A stretch of DNA of 64,000 nt, taken from NCBI GenBank assembly GCA_948567375.1, contig OX419761.1, positions 34,288,501 to 34,352,500 on the forward strand, given 5' to 3'. Within the stretch, counting starts at the first letter, position 1. Every line of letters starts with the position of its first letter. Origin of the DNA: Lunularia cruciata. Taxonomy: Eukaryota > Streptophyta > Marchantiopsida > Lunulariales > Lunulariaceae. The position numbers and the translations under genes were made by a program. Shown in pieces: positions 42,721 to 53,430 of the stretch. Under the pieces are notes generated by a model. The model made no database searches. It was not told the DNA's origin and was given only the letters and a program-made list of their open reading frames with translations.

Positions 42721-43685
42721 TTCATCAAGCAATGGTTGATCAGATAGTTCAAGAGTTTGCGGATGTGTTACCAAATGATCTACCAAAGGTATTACCCTCC
42801 AATTGTGGTATGTTCTTCAAGCTTGAGTTGTTGCCAATGAGTACTCTAATGAGTAGACCAATCTATCGGCTCTCACCAAAGGAGTTGGAGTAGTTGCAAA
42901 AAACACTTATGGAGTTGTTGGAGAAGGACTTCATATGACATAATACCTCTCCTTGGGAGCACCAATACTATTTGCTCCAAAGAAGGATGGAGGACTTTGT
43001 TTGTATATTCATTATCATATGCTCAATAAGCAAACGGTGAAGAATGCATATCCCTTGCCTCGGATTGATAACTTGCTTGATCAATTGAGTAGAGCACAAT
43101 AATTTTCCAAGTTGGGTCTTTGTAGCAGCTATTGGCCAATCCCCATTGATAGGGAGGATGTGCAAAAGATGGCCTTTTGCACAAGGTATGGGCATTTTGA
43201 GTGGAGAGTTCTACCTTTTGGGCTCACTAATGCTCCAATAGTCTTCATGGATCAAATGCATCGAGTGTTGGATGGGCTATTGGATTAGTATGGATCAAAT
43301 GCATCGGGTGTTGGATGGACTATTGGATTGGTATGTGGTGGTGTTCTTGGATGATATTTTAATCTATAGCAAGATAGAGGCAGAACACGTGAATCACATG
43401 CGAGAAGTCCTAAGAAAACTACGCCAATGGAAATTTTATTGCAAGAAGTCAAAATGTGCCTTTTGGCAAAAGGAAGTTACCTTCTTAGAGCACAAATCTC
43501 ATCGAATGGGATCAAGATGGAAGAGGAGAAAATCAAGGCCAATACTGATTGGCCTACTCCAAAGGATACTATAGAAGTATGGGCATTTAATGGGTTGGTC
43601 AGTTTTTACCAACGGTTCATCCATTATTATGCTCATGTGACTGCACCATTGACTCACCTCTTGGGGAAGGACTCAAACTTCTAGT
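42721..43685 (+). pseudogene. Outer family-B reverse transcriptase with a 43-bp duplication
   Basis: It runs from FADVLPNDLPK and SRPIYRLSPKELE through the stops to [20 protein letters not shown] (DD intact) and [12 protein letters not shown] tandem duplication of 43 bp at 43247-43332 (ATGGATCAAATGCATCG twice) disrupts the region before the FLDD box. Confidence 0.88.
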
Positions 43686-43689
43686 GGAC

Positions 43690-44110
43690 CACCAAGCACC
43701 AAGAAACATTCCAAAAGTTGAAAAATATGGTGTCTTCAAGACCCATTCTTCAACCGTATGATCCTCAACTACCTTGTGTGGTTGATTTTGATGCTTTTAA
43801 CTTTGCAATAGGAGTCATGTTGCAATAGGAATTCCCATATGGACTACATCCCATTGCCTTTGTGTCTCACCGACTCAATATGGTTGAAAGAAACTACTCT
43901 GCTTGAGATCAAGAACAACTTGCAATGGTATATGACACCAAGGTATGGAGGCATTACCTCTTGGGGAAACAAGAGATCATGCGAACTGATCACAAACCAT
44001 TGTTGTAGACCTTACACTTGGAACACATGAAGAGTCGACATCATGGATGGGAGGAACAACTCTAATTGTTTGACATCAAACTTGAGTACAAACCAGGTTG
44101 GTTCCACATC
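43690..44110 (+). pseudogene. Outer family-B RNase H
   Basis: Matches the inner copy: GTGGTTGATTTTGATGCTTT (VVDFDAF), then ATTGCCTTTGTGTCTCACCG and ACTGATCACAAACCATTGTT (TDHKPLL). Frames change repeatedly. Confidence 0.8.
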
Positions 44111-44114
44111 ATCC

Positions 44115-45030
44115 TTGATGCTTTGCCACAATGGCCTAATTTGAAGTCTCTTCCTCTCATCACAACGGCAATTATGATAGTTTCAATTGACTCCAAGGTC
44201 CAACACAAGTTTCAGTCAGCTCTACAATAAGATCTCTTCTTCCAAATTGTACATGGTTGCCTTACAACATGCAACAAGGAGTATAACACATTCTCTATCA
44301 AGGAGGGGCTTTTGTTCCATGAGGACTGGATCTATGTTCCAACTAAAGGCGATCTTCAACTTGTGCGGCTTCAAGAAGCCCATGATTTACCCATAGCTGG
44401 TCACATGGGTGTAGACAAGACCTTGGGTACCCTCCAACGCCGATGGTGGTGGCCCAACATGACGTGAGATGTTCAAGAATTTTTCCAATTGTGTAAGAGC
44501 TGCCAATGCAACAAGGCCAGCAACCAGAAGTTGAGTGTACTCCTTCAACCACTCGCCATTCCATCTGATCGATGGGAGCATGTGAGCTTGGATCTCATCA
44601 CATCCTTGCCCAAGACAAAGCAAGGACACACAACAATCGTGGTGTTTGTGGATAAGCTTAGTTAGCAAATCCACTTAGCACTAACCTATGATATAGTGGA
44701 TGCTCCAACCTTAATGCAAATCTACTTCAACAATATCTTCAAGCATCATGGGATGCCACATGTACTCATCTCTAACCATGATCCTTGATTTATTGAGAAT
44801 TTTTGGCAAGCACTCTTCTAGATACTCGGCACCAAGCTTACTTTGTCCACGGCCTATCATCCTCAAACTGATGAACAAACCAAACGTACAGATTGTAGAT
44901 TGAAAGATATGTTATGTGCCTTTGTCAATGTCTACCATACCAATTGGGATGAATATCTTGCAGCAATAGAATTTGTCTACAATAATTCCAAATAGGCAAG
45001 CACCAAATTTTCTCCTTTCTTTCTTAATTT
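44115..45030 (+). pseudogene. Outer family-B integrase
   Basis: The zinc region (GTCACATGGGTGTAGACAAG, GHMGVDK), core (GAGCTTGGATCTCATCACAT, SLDLITS; CTAACCATGATCCTTGATTT, altered second Asp) and ATTTGTCTACAATAATTCCA (EFVYNNS) blocks align with the inner copy. Stops are frequent. Confidence 0.82.
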
Positions 45031-45688
45031 TGGCCAAGATCCGCTTTTTCCATATTATTTTCTTGCTCCCCCTCCATCTTAGGTTCCTCATACTTCAACA
45101 TTCTTGACCATTATATCTTAATCTCTCCAACAAGCCAAATCTCACCTCCTTGTTGCTCAGAATCGTCAATAACAATATGCGGACCACCATCGTTATGATC
45201 TCATCTTTGAAGTCGGTGATAAAGTCATGCTATCCTCTAGTAACCTCTCTCTCTCCCTTGATACCCAAGTTTGTAAACTTGCTCCTAATTGGGTAGGACT
45301 CTTTGATTTTACCCAAATTCTCTCTTGTTGCTTATCAACTTGCCTTGCCTTGCCTTGTCATATGCATATCCATCTTTTCTTTCATGTTTCCAAGTTGAAA
45401 CCTTTTGTTCCTAACCCCTCTTCCTTTCCCTCTCAAGTCCAACCTCCTCCCCCTCCTCTTGTCTCCATCAATGATCATGAGGAGTATGAAGTTGATTGTA
45501 TCCTTGTGTGTCACCGTATTCAATGAGGCCGTCAATAACATACAAAGTACAAGGTCCTTTGGAAAGGGTATCCTGTTCATGATGCCACATGGGAATCTCT
45601 TTCTCATCTCTAGAATGCACAAACGGCCATCCAAGAGTTTGAAGCTTCACTGGCAATGAGAACGTCACCAACTAGCGGTGGGGGAATA
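45031..45688 (+). pseudogene. Outer family-B integrase C-terminus, chromodomain and polypurine tract
   Basis: The open frame 45227-45526 has GPY/F-type sequence (MLSSSNLSLSLDTQVCKLAP ... MHIHLFFHVSKLKPFVPNPS), a Pro-rich linker and NDHEEYEVDCILVCHRI, the chromodomain start. After a frameshift it continues in the WKGYP and DATWE region. The polypurine tract GCGGTGGGGGAATA is at 45675-45688. Confidence 0.82.
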
Positions 45689-45894
45689 TGTAACAATATG
45701 GAGTTCAGCAAAGAAGTTAGTAGGGCTAACAAAGTAGCAAATAAGAGAAATCAGCCTAGAATATTCTAGAAGTATCTAGGAAGCTTCTTGGGAAGCTTCT
45801 TTGCTAGCTTAGCTTGCACCTCAAGTAAGTAGCTTCTAGAAGGAAGTTTCTAGAAGGTTCCAACTAGCTTAGCTTGCATACCAAGAAAACAACC
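45689..45894 (+). repeat. Outer family-B 3' LTR, left part
   Basis: It starts TGTAACAATATGGAG and aligns with the other LTRs to CCAAGAAAACAACC, where foreign sequence begins. A perfect four-unit heat-shock element GAAgtTTCtaGAAggTTC is at 45843-45860. Confidence 0.88.
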
Positions 45895-45904
45895 TGTACC
45901 AATC

Positions 45905-46262
45905 AACAATGAAGTCACATTGTTACTATGGATGACAAAGGCATGCAACATTAAGCTTTACAAAGGACAAAATTTTATGGGAGTAGTGGAAAACTAAATT
46001 TTAAGAATGAATCAATACTTTTGATTATTCAAAATTGAAATCATCAATCATTTTGCATATGTGTTTGCATGTAATTAATTGATCAATAAGGCCCTAGCAT
46101 GGTATAATGCTTAGGAATAATTATTTTTGGTAGAAGGAAGAGAGATCACTTGGAAGGCAATGCAAGAAAGGTTGTTGAGAAGTTTCAAAATCATGGATTC
46201 CATGTAGATGGCTCAAACCTGACTATGGGAGTTGAAGGAAAAGAAAAATATACAAGCATACA
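45905..46262 (+). pseudogene. Family-A-like gag fragment
   Basis: Diverged copy of family-A gag 1908-2270: TCAACAATGAAGTCACATTG, GGGAGTAGTGGAAAACTAAA, GAATCAATACTTTTG, GAGATCACTTGGAAGGCAAT and CTGACTATGGGAGTTGAAG all have family-A counterparts. Full of stops. It lies inside the patch that splits the outer family-B 3' LTR. Confidence 0.8.
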
Positions 46263-46737
46263 ACACTTGATGAGTTGAGGTGAAAAGGATATATGATCAC
46301 CCCTTGCCTTTTATTTTAGATTCTCTGGTTTAGTTCACACAAACAAAGAAAACAAGTACCGCATAAGTACTTAAAAAACCTCCATTTTAGGTTAACAAGT
46401 TCCAAAGTAAAAACTCAAGATTCTCTTTCACATTCAAAACTTCAAACTTTAGGAAAAATTAATGACCATAGTGATAGTGTGGAAAATTGTTGGTCTTGAA
46501 GTAGGAAAATTCCAAAGGAAACTCAAAGTCTACACTCCTAATAGTTTTCCACCGATCTGTAGTTACCAAGGTTCCAAGTAACTATTTAGCCAAACCTAGA
46601 ACAACAAGTGTTGCTTGTGTTGGCACATATCATATGACAAGACTTAGCACATGTTTGTTTTATACTTCAAAGATTACTTTAGAAGTAAAAATATATGTTT
46701 GTTCATTTTTTTCCCTTCAATTCCATGACAAGACAAG
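46263..46737. other. Unassigned part of the patch in the 3' LTR
   Basis: AT-rich, no recognised homology, no coding signal. Confidence 0.5.
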
Positions 46738-47130
46738 CTTTTCATCTACTCAATCATCTACTCAATTGGCATTCAATTTCTTGGATGGATTAGCATTATT
46801 TTTATTCCTCTTACTCCTATAATTATATCTTTGTTATATGAGAGAGAGCAATATGATGCTTATTCCAGAGAGGGACAAGGGGAGAAAGGTGTATACTAGA
46901 CTTTGCAAACTTTGAGTTCAGGATTAAGCTATCCTACATGAGGAGTTTGTTCAAGCTGCACCTTGTAGGAGATAAATTCAATCACAAGAAACAAAATTCC
47001 ACTCAAGGGTGTAGGATATTGTGTCACATCCAAGTGTATAGTAGAGCAACACAAGCACTGCACACTTTGTTTATGGCTAGTTTCATTGATGAGACAATCT
47101 CTTCTTCATGTTTGTTATGTCTTTTGGTAA
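46738..47130 (+). pseudogene. LINE N-terminal fragment
   Basis: Matches LINE copy 1 around 27717-28070: GATTAGCATTATTTTTATTC CTCTTACTCC (LDELAWFLFLLL), then TAGTAGAGCAACACAAGCAC and CTTTGTTTATGGCTAGTTTC. It is diverged and has indels. No RT part or tail is attached. Confidence 0.7.
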
Positions 47131-47270
47131 GAGAAGAGCTTGTATGTTTCCTATAAATATGAAAGCCTAAGCTCATGCTAGACATTTGGGGTTTCCTTCA
47201 TTTGAGAATCCCAATGTGATACTTCACTCTTGTCTTCCATTCTCATATTTATCTCCTTTGTCCTTTATAT
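47131..47270 (+). repeat. Outer family-B 3' LTR, right part
   Basis: GAGAAGAGCTTGTATG, CTATAAATATGAAAGC, CTAAGCTCATGCTAGACATT, TTCATTTGAGAATCCC and ATTTATCTCCTTTG match the right part of the 5' LTR (35870-36015). Together with 45689-45894 it rebuilds one LTR with about 1.24 kb inserted. Confidence 0.8.
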
Positions 47271-50200
47271 ATTGGACTCTCAAAGAATCCTACTCCCTCT
47301 ACCTACACTATCTATGACACTATTTGTAGAGCTTGTAGTAATGCTCATCTCATATGATCACAAACTTCATGATAAAAATGAGGAATGCAATATAAATGAG
47401 CGTCTCAATGACACCGGTCCTAAAACTAGTTATACCAATGGAAGAAAGAAACATTCTAAGGCAAAGTGAAATTCATTAAGAATAAGCCATCACATCTAAG
47501 ATAATAATTTGGTTCATACTTGTAGCAGAAGTGGTTTTTTAATTTCTCTTTTAAGTAGTGCACTTTGGTGGGTGACATTACACTCTTATGGGAATTGTTC
47601 ATACCCAAAGGATTAAATATGCAACAATAAATGAACTATGGCATTGTGATACTTTTTCCTCAACTTCGATCATTTTTATTTGTATCCTGAGGGAGAAAAT
47701 TGTTCTTAAGTCTATACTATTTGTGTGCCAATACTTGCTTATTACATATTTAAAATGGATTTTTTATAATGGTATTATGTACAAAATTAATTTTTAATTT
47801 AAATATAATTATTCCATTTTTAAGTACTAAATTAGATTCTCATTAGGATAATAAAACATGTCTATTAATAATTGCCAATTATAGTAGCTTTTACAAATTT
47901 CTAGTAGTTTTTAGCTTTTAAGCTTACTCTCAATTTATTTTTCTTAATTATTATCATTTTTTAAATAAGGTTTATTTTATTCTTGAAATTTATAAAAAAT
48001 TATTAAATAGCTCAGGTCAAGATACTATGTCTACAGCTCCACACATTGCTTATGCCATAAAAGTTGAATATGCAACACCAACTCACCAAAAAGAAAATGC
48101 AGTATAGAATAAATGCTAATGAATTGTTATATATAATGAGTGGAGTAAAATTATGCAATATGTAAGAACAAAAACCTTAAATACACATGAATAACAAAAA
48201 AAAAAAGTTTCCCAAGTTTGACTTACTCATCTATTTCATTAATTATCTATGTAGTAGGCTTTGCCTATATTCACCCCTCAAATATATTTTATATTTCTAT
48301 CTCAATAACACCACCTTACTCCTCCAAATCGATTGGCAATTTCATTACCTCTAATACCTCTATGAAAAAAATAAACACTAAATTTATAGCATTTCACATA
48401 AATACTTGATTAAGTCATACCCATTTTTTTCTAGATCTACTTGGTCAAAAAAATTAAAGTCTTTGGTACATTTACATGACAAGTATTTTCATTAACCAAA
48501 CTTAAAGGTTTACACTCTAGTAAGTAGTCATTTGGCTTTAACAAGTGCATAATAAACATGTATATCATAGTCTAAGACATTTGATTGATATTTGATAGTT
48601 GATTTTAATAAGGTTTATGTTGTGTAAAAAGCTAGTACTTCACACCTCCTTATTAATAATATTGCACAAGCCAAATAGCTTCATGTACATCTTTCTATCC
48701 TTGATCCAAAATCCAATGGTATATGTTTTCTAATTATTTGTCATGTGTATGCAATTCATATTCTTGAACTTCATATTAAATCCCATAGGTAGCTTCTCTA
48801 CATTCAAGTACTTAAAATCTTTGAAACAACTATCCATTAATAAAATTGAGGAAGATCTTAAATTATCAAGAATTCAAAAAATTTCTCCTATAGATGCATT
48901 CTTGTGAAAATACATATCTATTATGAAATATATAGTCATTCAAGTTCTACTCATAAGTGAAATATTGGAGAGCAATGTACCTTGAACATCAATGCTAGAA
49001 TGTGAATTGCTTTATTTCAATAGAACATAAGTTGCAAGTATCTTGTTTTAATCACATGCAAATTTGTAGAATTGCCATTACTAGAGGAAGAGACGTTGCA
49101 TGTTCTCTAGTATTGAAACTCTACTTATGATCAATTTTCCTTCCCATCTAGAGTATTATTTGACTTCTAAGTATTTTAGAATAATTCATATGGCCAAAAT
49201 TTGTGCCAAAGATATTTTGTCCTATTATGCATATACCTCCTTGATATATTTTCAAGGTTTGGTGCTTTCTCAACTACTTATATTTCCAATAAAAGATTTT
49301 TCTTATTCTTTATATCTTTATCTTCTTTATGTATTTGAAATAATAATTATATTAAAAGGTTAATTTTAGAGAAAACTCAATGAAATTCACTTGGATAAAA
49401 TTCACTATATTAAAAGCCAAAAGTTAAATAATTAAAAGGATTTTTACAAAATCTGGATAAAACTTCACCAATTATGAATTGGAATACAATGCATCCAAGG
49501 TGAATCAACTCTTTGACCTTTGCAAAGAATGCTTAATTTCTAACTGTTGGTAACATTTTAGAGTGGTAAGTAAGCCTCAAGTAAGCTTCATATTCCACTC
49601 TTAAACAAAAGACATAGATATACCCTCGTGTTCTTCATCCTCTACCTAAGATACTTTACTTTGTCTCTTTTTTAATTGCTCTCATATACAAAAGATCTAT
49701 TTTCATATGTCATGATTCAATTATTCAAAAGGAAGATTTAGATTATTCTCATTCAAAATGACCATTGTGACTAATAAACCATTTTTCTTGGACATCCTTT
49801 GTCTATAATACCTTATCTTCTCCAATGATTTTCTTATATTGTACTCATTTTTCCCATGTCTCATTACCAAAGTACTTGGTTTTTTTTGCAAAGAAGTAAT
49901 CCATGCTTAACCTTCTTATTTGCATTAGATAATTTTCATTCAAAGTCACCATTGTTTCTAATTAAAAAATTTGCTTGGACATCCTTGGTCTATATTACCT
50001 TGTCTTCTCCAATGAATTTGTTATATTGGAATCAATCTTTCCCAAGTCTCATCATTGAAGTACTTGAGTTTTTCCAAGAGGTAAATCCATGTTTAACCTT
50101 CTTATGTGCATGATCTTTGTAAGACTTTTGAGCTTGATCTTACTCATTTCAATTCATATAGATTTGAGACAAAAAAACATAAGGTGTGAGTAAGTGTCAA

Positions 50201-51049
50201 ATTATGCTTTTAATAAATCCATTTGGATGCAACATCATATTTTCTATTTATGACATGGAACATATAAGGACAAAGTGGAGGATTCATATGAAACTAGTTT
50301 GTTGCATGATCCACTTGGTCAAAGATGAATTTAGAAGAGTTTGATAACAAGTGTGATCTTCTCATACTATCAATCATTTCTCTCAAAAATGTTTCACTTA
50401 TGGAGATTTTTGATAAGGAATCTAATGCTCAAGAATTCCAAAACTTTGGTTTGGTTTGTTGTTGTGTATTGATGTTCAATATCTAAACATATAAACTATA
50501 GCTTATCAATGCAAATTAATCACAATTGATTATTCTTGTTGCAAAAGTGCACACCATTCATCTTTCAAAAAGAGCAAAGAGGAGAACCAAATACCTTTAT
50601 ATTGTTCTAGACCTCTCCTTGAGTAGAAGAAACATTGGATCCAAGTAAATATCTCTTTCTTGACTATGGTGGAAACCATGGTGGCTAGGAAGTTATGCTT
50701 GTTATTTGTGTCATAACACATTATTATTTACCTCAATGTCCAAGCCTATCTCACTTTCCTAACCTCTTTCTTTTTTCTAGATCCTCCTTAACAAGCTCAT
50801 TCTTTTTTTCACACTTGATATTTGTGCAAAATTGTGAATTGGTGATAAGGTTACATAAAATTCACCTTCAACTAACAAAGCTTGCAATGCAAGTTGTGTC
50901 TCCTTTCTTATTTGACTACTTAGAGTTGCTATGTATTTTTACTTAGTTTGATATCTTGTCTTCATTTTCAAAAATAAAAATAAGTACAATTCACAACATA
51001 CAAAGTACAAAAAACTAAAACACATAAAATCAAATCAAAATTAACCTCC
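47271..51049. other. AT-rich stretch with minor repeats
   Basis: No gene recognised. 47570-47705 resembles 17135-17260. A two-unit tandem repeat lies at 49743-50116. Otherwise I see nothing. Confidence 0.45.
49743..50116. repeat. Two-copy 187-bp tandem repeat
   Basis: TTCATTCAAA..ACCATTGT, TTGGACATCCTTxGTCTATA, TTATCTTCTCCAATGA and CCATGxTTAACCTTCTTAT occur in both units with a period of 187 bp. Homology is imperfect. Confidence 0.7.
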
Positions 51050-51350
51050 TTGTCAAACCAAGGACTTCTGGCCTATAGGTTTGGTCAAACTCTGGTTAAA
51101 ATCTTGAGCCTCAACACCTTTTTTCTCAAAGGACTAAAACTTATCATTTTTTGAGGCCTAATTCATCCATTTAGGCCTCCAAAATTGGTCTAACATTTTC
51201 AATGTATCTTTGGTCTCTACCCTATTAATAGAAATCCTCTTTTGGTGACACCTCTATCTTATATACTTAGACCATCATATATAAGATCCATCCAGATATT
51301 AATAGGATAACTTCCACCTCTTGATAATATGTCTAGCTAATAGTATTACA
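51050..51350 (-). repeat. Family-A-like LTR lacking the U3 duplication
   Basis: On the minus strand it starts TGTAATACTATTAGCTAGAC, has one copy of the U3 unit (TATCACCAAAA-type GTGTCACCAAAAGAGGATTT, CTATTAATAGGGTAG), then TTTTGGAGGCCTAAATGG and GAATTAGGCCTCAAAA. The left boundary was not found. A purine-rich GGTTGGAGAAGTAGA precedes it on the minus strand, so it reads as a 3' LTR of the element to its right. Confidence 0.8.
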
Positions 51351-53430
51351 TCTACTTCTCCAACCATCATTACAAATTGATATTGAGCTTCCTCTAATTG
51401 CTTGATGGGTTTCAACTTCTACTCCTCTAATTGTTGGTTCAAGATCCATACTTCCTTCTTCATCTCCTCCAACATTTGGAGTTGATCAAATTCCCTCTCT
51501 TTTCTCCATTTTTAAGTCTTTGGTTAGGTGTTTCAATTGGATTTCCACCTCCTTGAAGAACTTTAATATATATACCTCTAAGGTAATTGCTTATATTTGT
51601 TGGTTTATATTTCCCTTTGAATACTTTGAACTTCTTCATCTTAGGCATTTAGTTGGTCGTTGTATCCAAGATGCTTTTGATTCTATTCCAACAAAAGTGC
51701 TCTCAATTTGCCTTGGAGCTTTTAGATGTCTTCTTCATGTTGATCATGATCCATTGCAAGATGGAAGGATTGTCTTTTCACTTCAAAATTTTCTTGTGTA
51801 AGTACATTCACCTTCTTTGCCTCCTCTTTATATAGATTCCTTGTCTTTTCCATATCCTCTTCCCAATTGGCTTCCTTTGCACTCCCAAGTGTCATATAAT
51901 ATACCACATTAGGATAGACTTCTTCTTGACACTATAGTAGAAGAAGCTTCATCAGCTACAATGCTAATCCCACCATGTCGATCATAGAATTTGCCCCTTC
52001 TTTCCTTAGTACAAATTTTTTTTGGGTTGCTTTTTGTCCTACTTTGGCATGTGCTACACTTGGATGGTTTTTGCATTCTTCTTCCACTTCTAATCTCTCT
52101 TTTGCTTCTTAATAGTGTTCTTTGGCTTCATGTTGTCCTTCATTCCAAGTGTTATCTTCTCCTCTTTCTTGGGTCTCCACCTCCTCTTCTTTAGGGACAC
52201 CTACTTCTTGGTTAGGGCTATGAGGTACTTTTGTCATATGAAAGGCAATGTACTCCATTGGATGGCAGTGACTTAGGAACTTCTTGTGATCCTCCTTTCT
52301 CAATAAATTCAGCCCTATGTAGAAATGTATGGAAAAAAGAAGTTAGGAAATTTGCTCTAATATTTCTTTTAAAATCCAAGCGCAAATTTGTTGTTTGGAA
52401 ATAAAACATATTTGTCCATTTAACAAGCTTCTCTTGGTACATGTATTTCAAGAAGATGGCTTGGTTGTTGGTGAGATAAGTCATTCTTCCGGCTTGAACG
52501 TCTTCATAACTACTTCTACCACTACTCTTAGGGCTATATCCTTGTAACTACACACCCTCCATTTGTTGTTCTTGGACCACTTTTCTGCAAAAGATGCCTT
52601 AATATGGTCATCCACCAATTTGCACATTGGCCCAAACTTTGTATCCAATGTTATTACACTTGCTGATCTTGCATTTGCACCCATGACTATTCTCTTTGGT
52701 TCAATTGTAGGAGTATTGTCCCCTATTGTTCTCTCCTTCCTCCCCTACATCTTATAGACAATCCCAAAGTCACTCACTTCTCACTTCCATAGCAAAAAAT
52801 AGAGGTGCTTGCTACGGATTACGTCACTCCTAGAGCAAATTGCCCGTTTGTTAATTGTTGCACTAAGAAGAATGGCTTTGGGGATCTTCCTCATTGGTTT
52901 CTAGACAAACATCATTAATGAAAGATAGTTTGGATACAAAGGCAAAGTTAGACAATTACAAATGTGGTAAAAAATACAAAGGCTTGCTAGGACTTGATAT
53001 CTATGAGCTCACTTGTAGCTAAGACTGAAATTAATTGGCAAAAAGTGAAGTTGATCAATGTGCACTTGGTTTTATAGCCAGATTTTTCAATCGTTGTTCT
53101 TCAATGGCATATTTGTCAATGAGACATCATTCTCTATAAATGCAAGCCCCTCCATTAGTGCAATGATCTTTGGTGGTAGTCCTTTAAGCAAGTGGAGGTG
53201 CATTCAAATCAATGTAAATATTTGGATCCAATGGCCATTGGGTCAATGTTTGATTGTTGGGTCCAAAGATCTTTTGTACTTAAGTTCTTTGCCTCCCAGC
53301 ACCCTTCAGCCTTCACTCCTTTGGTATTTTCCCCTCTGAGTACCTCTGGCTTTTTCCTTGTTCCCTTTGTATTATAACATGTATAGAACAACTCTAAAGC
53401 AAACCAAGAATTTTTCCTCTTGAACAAGAG
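51351..53430 (-). pseudogene. Coiled-coil coding relic of a non-autonomous LTR element
   Basis: Minus-strand frames 53209-53427, 52481-52684, 52218-52484, 52109-52303, 51722-51907 and 51460-51648 run in order toward the LTR at 51350. They show KWSKNNKWRVCSYKDIALRV, FSIHFYIGLN near 52330 (shared with the 12.99-17.31 kb insertion), an acidic segment (KEEEVETQERGED) and charged heptad-like stretches (NWEEDMEKTRNLYKEEAKKV). No protease, RT or integrase lies between this region and the LTR. A gag-like structural role is a guess. Confidence 0.5.

Larger units (their letters stand above)
35658..47270 (+). mobile_element. Family-B Ty3/gypsy chromovirus, outer copy, twice interrupted
   Basis: 5' LTR 35658-36024, primer site 36025-36040, gag to 36497, an inverted family-B element (36498-41761), gag resumed at 41762, then protease, RT, RNase H, integrase, chromodomain, polypurine tract (45675-45688) and 3' LTR (45689-45894 plus 47131-47270). 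Without the two insertions it would be about 5.1 kb. Compared with the inner copy it lacks the zinc knuckle and part of protease (deletion at about 42160) but keeps the integrase C-terminal part that the inner copy lost. Confidence 0.92.
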
